This document shows, in pieces, positions 1 to 6,128 of a DNA stretch of 6,128 nt (position 1 is its first letter; each line of letters begins with the position of its first letter). The stretch comes from WHSM01 sp050701635. Lineage in GTDB: Bacteria > Actinomycetota > Actinomycetes > Mycobacteriales > Micromonosporaceae. Both the position numbers and the translations under genes were made by a program. The stretch lies in NCBI GenBank assembly GCA_050701635.1, contig JBOGDF010000326.1, positions 1 through 6,128 of the forward strand. Reading direction: 5' to 3'. Below the pieces are notes generated by a model. The model was not told the origin of the DNA, did no database searches, and saw only the letters and a list, made by a program, of their open reading frames with translations.

Positions 1-35
1 GGTCGCCCGGATACCGGTGTTGTATCCGGGCGACC
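1..35. terminator. Perfect 14-bp hairpin, probable terminator of the upstream gene
   Basis: Bases 1-14 (GGTCGCCCGGATAC) are the exact reverse complement of bases 22-35, with a 7-nt loop at 15-21. No T-tract follows, which is common for terminators in high-GC actinomycetes. The stem begins at the first base of the window, so it may extend further left. Being a perfect palindrome it could work on either strand. It lies 81 bases before the tRNA gene and most likely closes a transcription unit to the left. That gene is not visible, so the terminator role is inferred from structure and place. Confidence 0.7.
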
Positions 36-103
36 CGACAACGCCGCCGGTCGGCGAACGGGGCCGGCGCAGCCCGGCGGCTATCGGGCACCAAGCCGTT
101 GGG

Positions 104-109
104 TATCCT
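104..109 (+). promoter_or_regulatory. Candidate -10 box of the tRNA-Ser gene
   Basis: TATCCT at 104-109 fits the actinobacterial sigma70-type TAnnnT pattern and lies 7 nt before the first base of the tRNA. Transcription would therefore start at or just before the mature 5' end, as is usual for single tRNA genes. No convincing -35 box is seen about 17 nt upstream (near 81-87), so the call rests on the -10 match and its position. Confidence 0.4.
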
Positions 110-116
110 TGCCGAC

Positions 117-204
117 GGAGGATTCGCCTAGAGGCCTAGGGCGCACGCTTGGAAAGCGTGTTGGGGGCAACCCCTCACGAGTTCGAATCTCGTATCCTCC
201 GCCA
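117..204 (+). tRNA. tRNA-Ser (anticodon GGA)
   Basis: A complete class II tRNA can be folded by eye. The acceptor stem is GGAGGAT (117-123) with ATCCTCC (194-200), followed by discriminator G201 and an encoded CCA (202-204). The D stem is GCC (126-128) with GGC (140-142), with the conserved GG at 133-134. The anticodon stem is CACGC (144-148) with GCGTG (156-160), and the loop TTGGAAA holds anticodon GGA at 151-153, which reads UCC and UCU. The long variable arm (161-176, a G run pairing with CCCC) is the mark of serine tRNA. The T stem is ACGAG (177-181) with CTCGT (189-193) around loop TTCGAAT. All stems are intact, so it should be functional. It appears to be a one-gene unit bracketed by hairpins. 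Confidence 0.97.
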
Positions 205-218
205 CAGTGACCAGCACA

Positions 219-253
219 AACGCCGGGAGCGCTCACGTCGCGCTTCCGGCGTT
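219..253 (+). terminator. Hairpin terminator downstream of tRNA-Ser
   Basis: AACGCCGGGAGCGC (219-232) pairs with GCGCTTCCGGCGTT (240-253) across a 7-nt loop (233-239). This gives 14 pairs, 13 Watson-Crick and one G-U (227 with 245). It begins 14 nt after the CCA end of the tRNA and lies well before the downstream gene, where a tRNA terminator is expected. No U-tract follows. It should separate tRNA transcription from the regulator genes. Confidence 0.75.
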
Positions 254-327
254 CGGCATCGCGCTGTGTTCCCGACCTGGACTGATACCCGCCCCGCTCC
301 CCGGTCGCGATGTCCGATCGGGGGTGG

Positions 328-357
328 TTTCCACAATGTGCCCCGGGGTCATAGTCT
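328..357 (+). promoter_or_regulatory. Candidate promoter of the two-gene regulator operon
   Basis: TTTCCA (328-333, four of six matches to TTGACA) and TAGTCT (352-357, TAnnnT type) are separated by 18 nt. Transcription would start near 364, leaving a leader of roughly 37 nt before the GTG at 401. The -35 box lies in a short inverted repeat, GTGG-TTT-CCAC (324-334), and the spacer holds the palindrome CCCCGGGG (341-348). Either could bind a regulator, but both are short enough to be chance. I saw no pair of TCGAG-like repeats of the SARP type; one TCGAG occurs at 380-384. This is a sequence match only. Confidence 0.35.
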
Positions 358-388
358 GATCCACGTCGCCGTAGGGCGGTCGAGTGGG

Positions 389-396
389 CGGGGTGA
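389..396 (+). promoter_or_regulatory. Ribosome binding site that decides the start of gene 1
   Basis: CGGGGTGA matches six of eight positions of the ideal actinobacterial GGAGGTGA. Its G-rich core ends 7 nt before the GTG at 401. This supports 401 over the in-frame GTG at 410, which has only a weak GGTGGA about 4 nt ahead of it. Confidence 0.55.
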
Positions 397-400
397 CCTG

Positions 401-3202
401 GTGGACGGCGTGGAGATCCGGTTGCTAGGCCCGTTCCAGCTCAGCAAGGACGGGCAGCCCATCAAGCTGCCCGTGGGCCGGTTGCGGTCCCTGCTGGCCG
501 CCCTGGCGCTCTCGCCCGGCAGACCCGTACGGCTGGAGCGGCTGGTCGAGTGCCTATGGGGGGCGGACGGTGCCCCGCTCACCGCACGCCAGGTGCTGCA
601 GAACACCGTGTGGCGGCTCCGCAAGGTCGACGCGGCCCCGGTGGTCGTCGACGGCGAGGCGTACCTGCTGGACGTGCCGCCCGAGGCGGTGGACGTGACG
701 CGGTTCAACCAGGCGCTGGACCGGGCGGCGGCGGCCGACACCGACGCCGCCGAACGGCAGGCGCTCACCGAGGCGGTGGCGCTGTGGCGGGGCGAGCCGC
801 TGTCCGGTGTGGACTCCGAGGTACTGCAGCGGGATCTGGTCCCCACCCTGACCGAGCGGTACCTGACAGCGGTGGAACGCCGGATCGACATCGACCTCGC
901 CGGCAGCGTGCCCGACGGGCTGGTCGCCGAGCTGCGTGCCCTGACCGGTCAGCACCCGCTGCGGGAGTCGCTGTGGCTGCAGCTGATGACGGTGCTGGGC
1001 CGGTCCGGCCGCGACGCCGAGGCGCTGGCGGCGTACGAGCAGCTCCGGGTCACCCTCGCCGACCAGCTGGGCGCCGACCCGTCGGCCGCGGTACGCGAGC
1101 TGCACCAGCAGCTCCTCACCGGCGAATTCCCCCGGCACACCGCCGACGACCTGACCGGTGACGCCGGGGTCGCGCCGGAGTCCGGGTACGAAGTGCCCCG
1201 GCAACTGCCGGCGGAGGCGTCCGGGTTCGTCGGCCGCGCCCACGAGCTGGCCGCGCTGGACAAACTGCTGACCCAGCACGGCCGGCCGGCGACCGCGACC
1301 GTGGTGCACGGCCCGGGCGGCGTGGGAAAGACGGCGCTGGCCGTACGGTGGGCCCACACCGTCGCGCACCGTTTCCCCGACGGCCAGTTCTATCTGGATC
1401 TCCGGGGGTACGGGACCGACGAGCCGACCTCCTCACACCAGGCGCTGGGGATCCTGCTGCGTACGTCGGGCGTGGCGCCGCGCTCCCTGCCGCAGCAGCC
1501 CGACGAACGGGTCGCGATGTGGCGTACCCGGGTGGCGGGGCGGCGGGTGCTGCTGCTGTTGGACAACGCGCGCAGCGCCGACCAGGTGCGACCGCTGTTG
1601 CCGGGCGGCGACAGCGCGGTGCTGGTGACCAGCCGCAGCCAGCTACGCGGTCTGCGCAGCCGCGACGGCGCCAGCTCGGTGCCGCTGCGGGAGCTGGACG
1701 GCACCGAGGCGCGGGACCTGCTCGCCGAGACCGTCGGGGCAGAGCGGATCGCCGCCGAAGCCGGCGCCGCGGCCGAGCTGAGCGAGCTGTGCGGCGGGCT
1801 CCCGCTGGCGTTGCGGATCATCGCCGACCAGGCGCAGCGGCACCCCGAGGCGGGGCTGGCCGAGCTGGCCGCAGACCTGCGCGCCCACCGGCTCGAGGCG
1901 CTCTCCGATCCGGATGACCCCACGGCGGATCCCCGTACGGTGTTCTCCTGGTCGTACCGGGGCCTGGAGCCCGAGTCGGCCCGGCTGTTCCGGCTGCTCA
2001 GCCTGCACCCAGGCAGTGACGTCAGCCTGCCCGCCGCCGCGGCGCTGACCGGCGACTCGCCGGCCGTGGCCCGCAGACTGCTGGACCGGCTGGTCTCCGT
2101 ACACCTGCTGGAGGCCACTGCCGTGGGCCGCTACCGGCTGCACGACCTGCTCCGGGCGTACGCCGCCGAACAGGTCCTGGCCGAAACGGAGCCCGACGAG
2201 CGGCAGGCCGTGACCCGCCGGATCCTCGACTGGTATCTCCAGTCCGCCAACCAGGCCAACCGCGCGCTGAAGCTAGGTCCGCCGCTGGACGTGCTGGCGC
2301 CGGCCGACAGCGACCTGGAGCCGATCCGATTCGCGGACAACTCGCAGGCGCTGGCGTGGTTTCACGCGGAGCTGCCGACCGTGGTGTCCGTGGTGCAGTA
2401 CGCCGGGGATCACGGATTCCCGGTGCACGCGTACCAAATTGCGTGGGTGCTGGCGGCGCCGTGCGAGCTGACCGGGCGGCTCGACGAGTGGCTGCCGATG
2501 GCCGAGGCGAGCTATCGCAGCGCCCAATCCCTGGACAACGTCGCCAAGTACCGTGCCACCCACGGGATGGGCGTGGTACTCAATTACCTGGGACGCCTGT
2601 CCGAGGCGGAGCGCTACAAGCGCGAAGCCCTGCGACATGCCCAGGACGGCGACAACCCGAAGAGCGTCGTCAGCGCGCTGAACTCGTTGGGGTCGCTTCG
2701 GATGAGTCAGGGACAGTGGTTGGCGGCACTCGAATACTGGCACGAGGCGTTGGGCATAGCTCGTGCCAACGACCTCGGTTTCCAGGCCGCCCACTGCCTG
2801 CTCAACATCGGCGCCGAGGAGGCAAACCACGGCCGGTACGACGACGGCATCCGACACGGTGAGGAGGCGCTGGCGGCGTACCAGGAGCTGGACGCGACCT
2901 TCCACCAGGGCATGGCGCTGAGCAACCTGGCCGACGCGTACGCCCGGGCCGGGCGGCTGCAGCAGGCGCTGGAGTGCTGCGACCGCGCCACGGAGGTGCT
3001 CAGCCGTACCGAGGGCACGGTGCCGGTCACCTTCGCCATGGAGATGGCCAGCATCTACGCCCGCGCGGACCGCCCTGACCAGGCGCGTGCGTTGCTGCGG
3101 CGCAGCATCGACGGGCTGCACGGCAGCGACCACCCCAAGCTCGCCGAGGCCCGGCAGGCGCTGGCGCGACTCAAGACGCCGGACGGGGTGGCGGTGCGGT
3201 GA
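401..3202 (+). CDS. AfsR/SARP-family STAND transcriptional regulator (BTAD, NB-ARC, TPR), gene 1
   Basis: This 933-residue cytoplasmic protein has the AfsR plan and a similar length (Streptomyces AfsR is about 990 aa). Residues 1 to about 92 are an OmpR/SARP-like winged helix (VEIRLLGPFQL, then a recognition-helix region ending NTVWRLRKV). Residues about 93-242 are the BTAD (TERYLTAVERRIDIDL; LAAYEQLRVTLADQLGADP). After a short linker (243-266), FVGR at 276-279 opens the STAND NTPase: Walker A GPGGVGKT at 304-311, Walker B VLLLLD at 383-388, VLVTSR at 407-412 and GLPLAL at 466-471. A winged-helix segment carries VFSWSYRGL near 514 and RLHDLLRAYA at 579-588, whose HD (581-582) resembles the NB-ARC MHD motif. 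About five tetratricopeptide repeats of near 40 residues follow (about 715-920). By family knowledge, ATP-driven switching would control DNA binding and RNA polymerase recruitment; targets are unknown. No membrane segment or signal peptide is seen. Start 401 is chosen on its ribosome binding site; GTG 410 is the alternative. The frame is open back to 149, but that extension runs through the tRNA and terminator. Confidence 0.93.
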   Translation: MDGVEIRLLGPFQLSKDGQPIKLPVGRLRSLLAALALSPGRPVRLERLVECLWGADGAPLTARQVLQNTVWRLRKVDAAPVVVDGEAYLLDVPPEAVDVTRFNQALDRAAAADTDAAERQALTEAVALWRGEPLSGVDSEVLQRDLVPTLTERYLTAVERRIDIDLAGSVPDGLVAELRALTGQHPLRESLWLQLMTVLGRSGRDAEALAAYEQLRVTLADQLGADPSAAVRELHQQLLTGEFPRHTADDLTGDAGVAPESGYEVPRQLPAEASGFVGRAHELAALDKLLTQHGRPATATVVHGPGGVGKTALAVRWAHTVAHRFPDGQFYLDLRGYGTDEPTSSHQALGILLRTSGVAPRSLPQQPDERVAMWRTRVAGRRVLLLLDNARSADQVRPLLPGGDSAVLVTSRSQLRGLRSRDGASSVPLRELDGTEARDLLAETVGAERIAAEAGAAAELSELCGGLPLALRIIADQAQRHPEAGLAELAADLRAHRLEALSDPDDPTADPRTVFSWSYRGLEPESARLFRLLSLHPGSDVSLPAAAALTGDSPAVARRLLDRLVSVHLLEATAVGRYRLHDLLRAYAAEQVLAETEPDERQAVTRRILDWYLQSANQANRALKLGPPLDVLAPADSDLEPIRFADNSQALAWFHAELPTVVSVVQYAGDHGFPVHAYQIAWVLAAPCELTGRLDEWLPMAEASYRSAQSLDNVAKYRATHGMGVVLNYLGRLSEAERYKREALRHAQDGDNPKSVVSALNSLGSLRMSQGQWLAALEYWHEALGIARANDLGFQAAHCLLNIGAEEANHGRYDDGIRHGEEALAAYQELDATFHQGMALSNLADAYARAGRLQQALECCDRATEVLSRTEGTVPVTFAMEMASIYARADRPDQARALLRRSIDGLHGSDHPKLAEARQALARLKTPDGVAVR
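3185..3191 (+). promoter_or_regulatory. Ribosome binding site of gene 2, inside the end of gene 1
   Basis: GGGGTGG lies within the last codons of gene 1 and ends 7 nt before the GTG start at 3199. It resembles the site of gene 1 (CGGGGTGA). With the GTGA start/stop overlap it fits translational coupling, where ribosomes finishing gene 1 reinitiate on gene 2. Confidence 0.45.
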
Positions 3203-6108
3203 TCGAGGTACGGCTGCTCGGGCCCTTCGAGGTGGCGGCGAACGGACGGCCCGTGACCGTGCCGCGGGGCCGGGTACGGATACTGCTGGCCGCGCTGGCG
3301 CTGGCCGAGGGCCGGCCGGTGTCGGTCGACACGCTCGTCGACTACCTGTGGCAGGACCACGGCGCGCCGCCCACCGTACGGCAGGCGCTGCACAACACCG
3401 TGTGGCGGCTGCGGCAGGTGCTGGGCAGCGGGGCGGTGGGCGCGGAGGGCGACTCGTACGTGCTGGACACCGGGCCCGACGCGGTGGACGCCGTACGGTT
3501 CAGCCGGCTGATCGACGCGGCCGCCGCGGCCGACGGCAGAGGCGAGCCGCCCGACGCCGTACGGGCGCTGCTGACCGAGGCGCAGCGGCTGTGGCGCGGC
3601 GCGCCGCTGGTCGGGGTGGATTCCGAGACGCTGCGGCGCGACGTGGTGCCCGCCCTGACCGAGCAGTACGTCGCCGCGGTCGAACGCCGGATCGACATCG
3701 ACCTGGCAGCCGGCCGGCACGACGGGCTGATCGCCGAGCTGCGCGGGCTCACCGCCGCGTACCCGTTGCGGGAGTCGCTGTGGACCCGCCTGCTGACCGC
3801 GCTGGCGGGATCCGGGCGTACCGCGGAGGCGCTGGAGTCGTACGACAAGGTCCGCCGCCTGCTGGCCGACCAGCTCGGCGCCGACCCGTGCGAAGAGCTC
3901 CGCCAGGTGCACCACAAGATCCTGGTCGGCGAACCCACCGGCCCGCCGGCCCAGCGCCGGGACCGGGAGGCGCCCGCCAAGCTACCGGCCCCGAAGTCGG
4001 GGGGCACCGTCACCGCCTCCGGGTCGGTCGACGTGTCAGACGCCGGGTCGATACCCGGTGGCCTTCCGGCCGCTGCGGGTACGCCACCGCGGCAGCTGCC
4101 GTCCGACACCTCCGACTTCGTCGGGCGCGCCGAGGAGCTCCGTACGTTGGACCGGATCCTCGCCGAGCACGCCGCTGGGCACCCGAGCGACCCGCGGCCG
4201 GTGCTGACGGTGGTGATCCACGGGGTCGGTGGAGTCGGCAAGACCGCGCTCGCGCTGCACTGGGCGCACACCGCCGCCGACCAGTTCCCGGACGGTCAGC
4301 TCCACCTCGACCTGCACGGGTACGGGCCGGGCGACCCGGTCACCGCGCCGGCCGCGCTGAGCGCCCTGCTGCACACGCTGGGCGTACAGGACCGGGCGAT
4401 CCCGGTGGCGGTGGACGAGCGCGCGGCGCTGCTGCGCACCATGATGGCGGGACGCCGGGTGCTGCTGGTGCTCGACAACGCGCGCAGCGCCGACCAGATC
4501 CGCCCGCTGCTGCCAGGTGCGGACAGTGTGGTAGTGGTGACCAGTCGCGGCCAGCTACGCGGACTGAGCAGCCGCGACGGCGCCAAGTCACTGCTGCTGC
4601 GGCAGATGAGCGATCCGGATGCGGCGGGACTGCTCGCCGCGACGATCGGCACTGGCCGGGTGGCCGCGCAACCAGCGGCCGCCGAGGAGCTGGCTGCGCT
4701 GTGCGGGCGCCTGCCGCTGGCGCTGAGAATCACCGCCGACCTGGCCTCACGGCATCCGGACCTGCCGTTGGCCGACCTTGCCGCCGACCTGCGCGCGGAG
4801 CGCCTGGACACCCTGGCCGACGTGGACGACCCTGCTGCCGATCCCCGCGCCGTGTTCTCCTGGTCGTACCGGGCACTGTCGGCCGACGACGCCCGGCTGC
4901 TCCGCATATGCAGCCTCATGCCGGGCAACGACTTCGGCGTACCGGCCACCGCAGCACTCCTCGACGCTCCGGTTGGCCAGACCCGTCGGGCGTTGGACCG
5001 ACTGGTCGCCGTGCACCTGCTCGAACCCGGTCGCATCGGCCGGTACCAGTTCCATGACCTGGTCCGGGTGTACGCCGCCGAGCGCGCCGAGGATTCCGCC
5101 CAGGTCCGCGACAGCGCCGTACGCCGGTTGCTGCAATGGACACTGCAGACCGCCGAGGCGGCCTCGGAGGCGGTACGTCCAGGCCTGGAGTACTTAACCC
5201 CTCGCGCGCGACCGACGATCGAGCCGGTCATCAAGTTCTCGGATGCCGTCGCTGCACTCGATTGGTACGACGCCGAGCGGGAGCTGGTGAACGCCGGCGC
5301 GAGCAGAGCCGCTGAGCTTGGAGACCACGAGACCGCGTGGCGCCTCGCCAGTGTCGTCTTTTCCGGATTCGTCCTCAACCGACCACAGTGGGATGAATGG
5401 CTCGCGATGTGCGAGGGTGCGCTGGCATCGGCCCGCCAGATCACAGACCCCGCCGCCGAGGGCGCGATTCTGGTCGGCATCGGCAATGTCCGATCGTTCC
5501 TGGGCGCCGATGACGAGGCGCAACGCTGCTACGGGCGTGCGGTGGAGCTGTTTCGGAAAGCTGGCACCCGCCCGCAGGAGGGCATGGCGCTTGCCCTCAT
5601 CGCCTCCTCCCAGGAGGCGCAGGGCCACCATCGGAAGGCGCTTCGATTCTTCGAGCAGAGCGTCTCGATCGCACGCGAACTCGGTGACGAGACACGCGAG
5701 GCCCACGCGCTGAACAACATGGCGATCACGTATCTGAGCCTCGGCCGCATCCAGGACTCGATGCGGGCTTCGCTTCGGTCGCTCGAGGTCCGGCGCGCCA
5801 TCGGGGACCGGCGCAGTACCGCGTACGCCCTGGACAACCTGGGGGACGCCTACACCCAGACCGGCGAACACGCCAAGGCGGTCGAGTGCTACCGCGAGGC
5901 GCTCGAGATCGCCCGCGAGCACAAGGATCGCCGGAGCGAGGGGATCTATCTCGGCAACTTGGCATGCGCAGAACTGCACGGCGGCGAACCAGAACAGGCA
6001 CGCCGGACCGCCGTACAGGCTTGGCTGGCGCTGGCGGGTCTCCCCGACGCCGAGGCGGCGAAATTCAGAGCCCGGGTACGCCAGGCGTTCCCCGACATCG
6101 GCGACTGA
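3199..6108 (+). CDS. AfsR/SARP-family STAND transcriptional regulator (BTAD, NB-ARC, TPR), gene 2, paralogue of gene 1
   Basis: This 969-residue protein repeats the plan of gene 1. The start is firm: GTG overlaps the TGA of gene 1, and MIEVRLLGPFEV aligns with the start of the paralogue. Residues 1 to about 92 are the winged helix (NTVWRLRQVL in the recognition-helix region) and about 93-245 the BTAD (TEQYVAAVERRIDIDL). A linker rich in Gly, Pro, Ala and Ser spans 246-297, about twice that of gene 1 and probably disordered. FVGR (307-310) opens the NTPase, with Walker A GVGGVGKT at 342-349, Walker B VLLVLD at 421-426, VVVVTSR at 444-450 and GRLPLAL at 503-509 (Arg504 where gene 1 has Gly). 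The winged-helix segment ends in FHDLVR (618-623). About five tetratricopeptide repeats cover 752-950, with typical signatures such as ALNNMAITYLSLGR and ALDNLGDAYTQTGE. All nucleotide-binding motifs are intact, so an active ATP-dependent regulator is expected. Codon 666 (5194-5196) is a TTA, the only in-frame one I see in either gene, and third-position GC falls after it. Targets and ligand are unknown. Confidence 0.95.
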   Translation: MIEVRLLGPFEVAANGRPVTVPRGRVRILLAALALAEGRPVSVDTLVDYLWQDHGAPPTVRQALHNTVWRLRQVLGSGAVGAEGDSYVLDTGPDAVDAVRFSRLIDAAAAADGRGEPPDAVRALLTEAQRLWRGAPLVGVDSETLRRDVVPALTEQYVAAVERRIDIDLAAGRHDGLIAELRGLTAAYPLRESLWTRLLTALAGSGRTAEALESYDKVRRLLADQLGADPCEELRQVHHKILVGEPTGPPAQRRDREAPAKLPAPKSGGTVTASGSVDVSDAGSIPGGLPAAAGTPPRQLPSDTSDFVGRAEELRTLDRILAEHAAGHPSDPRPVLTVVIHGVGGVGKTALALHWAHTAADQFPDGQLHLDLHGYGPGDPVTAPAALSALLHTLGVQDRAIPVAVDERAALLRTMMAGRRVLLVLDNARSADQIRPLLPGADSVVVVTSRGQLRGLSSRDGAKSLLLRQMSDPDAAGLLAATIGTGRVAAQPAAAEELAALCGRLPLALRITADLASRHPDLPLADLAADLRAERLDTLADVDDPAADPRAVFSWSYRALSADDARLLRICSLMPGNDFGVPATAALLDAPVGQTRRALDRLVAVHLLEPGRIGRYQFHDLVRVYAAERAEDSAQVRDSAVRRLLQWTLQTAEAASEAVRPGLEYLTPRARPTIEPVIKFSDAVAALDWYDAERELVNAGASRAAELGDHETAWRLASVVFSGFVLNRPQWDEWLAMCEGALASARQITDPAAEGAILVGIGNVRSFLGADDEAQRCYGRAVELFRKAGTRPQEGMALALIASSQEAQGHHRKALRFFEQSVSIARELGDETREAHALNNMAITYLSLGRIQDSMRASLRSLEVRRAIGDRRSTAYALDNLGDAYTQTGEHAKAVECYREALEIAREHKDRRSEGIYLGNLACAELHGGEPEQARRTAVQAWLALAGLPDAEAAKFRARVRQAFPDIGD

Positions 6109-6128
6109 GAAGACGGCCGGCTTCCAGG

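Noticed and set aside
177..204. tRNA 3' end as an integrated-element attachment site
   Set aside because: No second copy of this sequence and no integrase or excisionase gene is present in the window, so it cannot be supported here.
314..321. Palindrome CCGATCGG as an operator
   Set aside because: Eight-base palindromes are expected about once per hundred or so bases at this GC content, and it does not overlap the candidate promoter boxes.
282..362. CTGATAC (282-288) and CTGATCC (356-362) as SARP-type direct repeats
   Set aside because: They are 74 bases apart, whereas SARP boxes are closely spaced repeats next to the -35 region, and the match is imperfect.
149..400. Upstream extension of gene 1 to a TTG at 149
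   Set aside because: The frame is open, but this stretch covers most of the tRNA-Ser gene and its hairpin terminator, its translation is Arg/Ser-rich with no family similarity, and homology begins at VEIRLLGPF after 401.
3087..5057. Long + strand open frame (656 codons) overlapping both genes
   Set aside because: It is out of frame with two well-supported genes. Its translation is dominated by Arg, Gly, Ala and Pro, typical of a shadow frame in GC-rich coding DNA, and has no recognisable domain.
4296..5486. Long antisense open frame (396 codons) opposite gene 2
   Set aside because: Rich in Ser, Arg and Ala with no motif; GC-rich codons read on the opposite strand routinely lack stops. Other antisense frames in the window were dropped for the same reason.
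6109..6128. Start of a terminator after gene 2 (GGCCGGC region)
   Set aside because: Only 20 bases remain and no complementary arm is visible.

Overview
The window is very GC-rich. Its codons mostly end in G or C, it uses GTG starts, and it encodes large AfsR-type regulators, so it comes from a high-GC actinomycete. Frequent GTACG-containing codon pairs suggest Micromonosporaceae, but that is an impression and not a demonstrated assignment.

Layout: bases 1-35 form a perfect 14-bp hairpin, probably the terminator of a gene lying left of the window. A complete tRNA-Ser(GGA) gene with encoded CCA lies at 117-204, with a candidate -10 box just ahead of it. A second hairpin (219-253) lies 14 nt behind it and would end its transcript. 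A short leader (254-400) holds a candidate sigma70-type promoter and a ribosome binding site. Two large co-directional genes then fill the rest. Gene 1 (401-3202, 933 aa) and gene 2 (3199-6108, 969 aa) overlap by four bases (GTGA). Only 20 bases remain after gene 2.

Both genes encode the same architecture: an N-terminal OmpR/SARP-like winged helix, a bacterial transcriptional activation domain (BTAD), a STAND/NB-ARC-type NTPase with intact Walker A and B motifs, a winged-helix segment carrying an HD motif, and C-terminal tetratricopeptide repeats. This is the plan of Streptomyces AfsR. They are clearly paralogues, similar from the DNA-binding domain through the NTPase but much more different in the repeat region. 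The overlap makes a translationally coupled pair likely, and the products may bind similar DNA sites while sensing different partners or signals. The target genes are not in the window.

The points most worth a second look are the tandem pair itself, a single rare TTA leucine codon in gene 2 at the NTPase/repeat boundary, the drop in GC at third codon positions after it, and the two matching hairpins around the tRNA gene. I see no mobile element, CRISPR array or biosynthetic enzyme gene.
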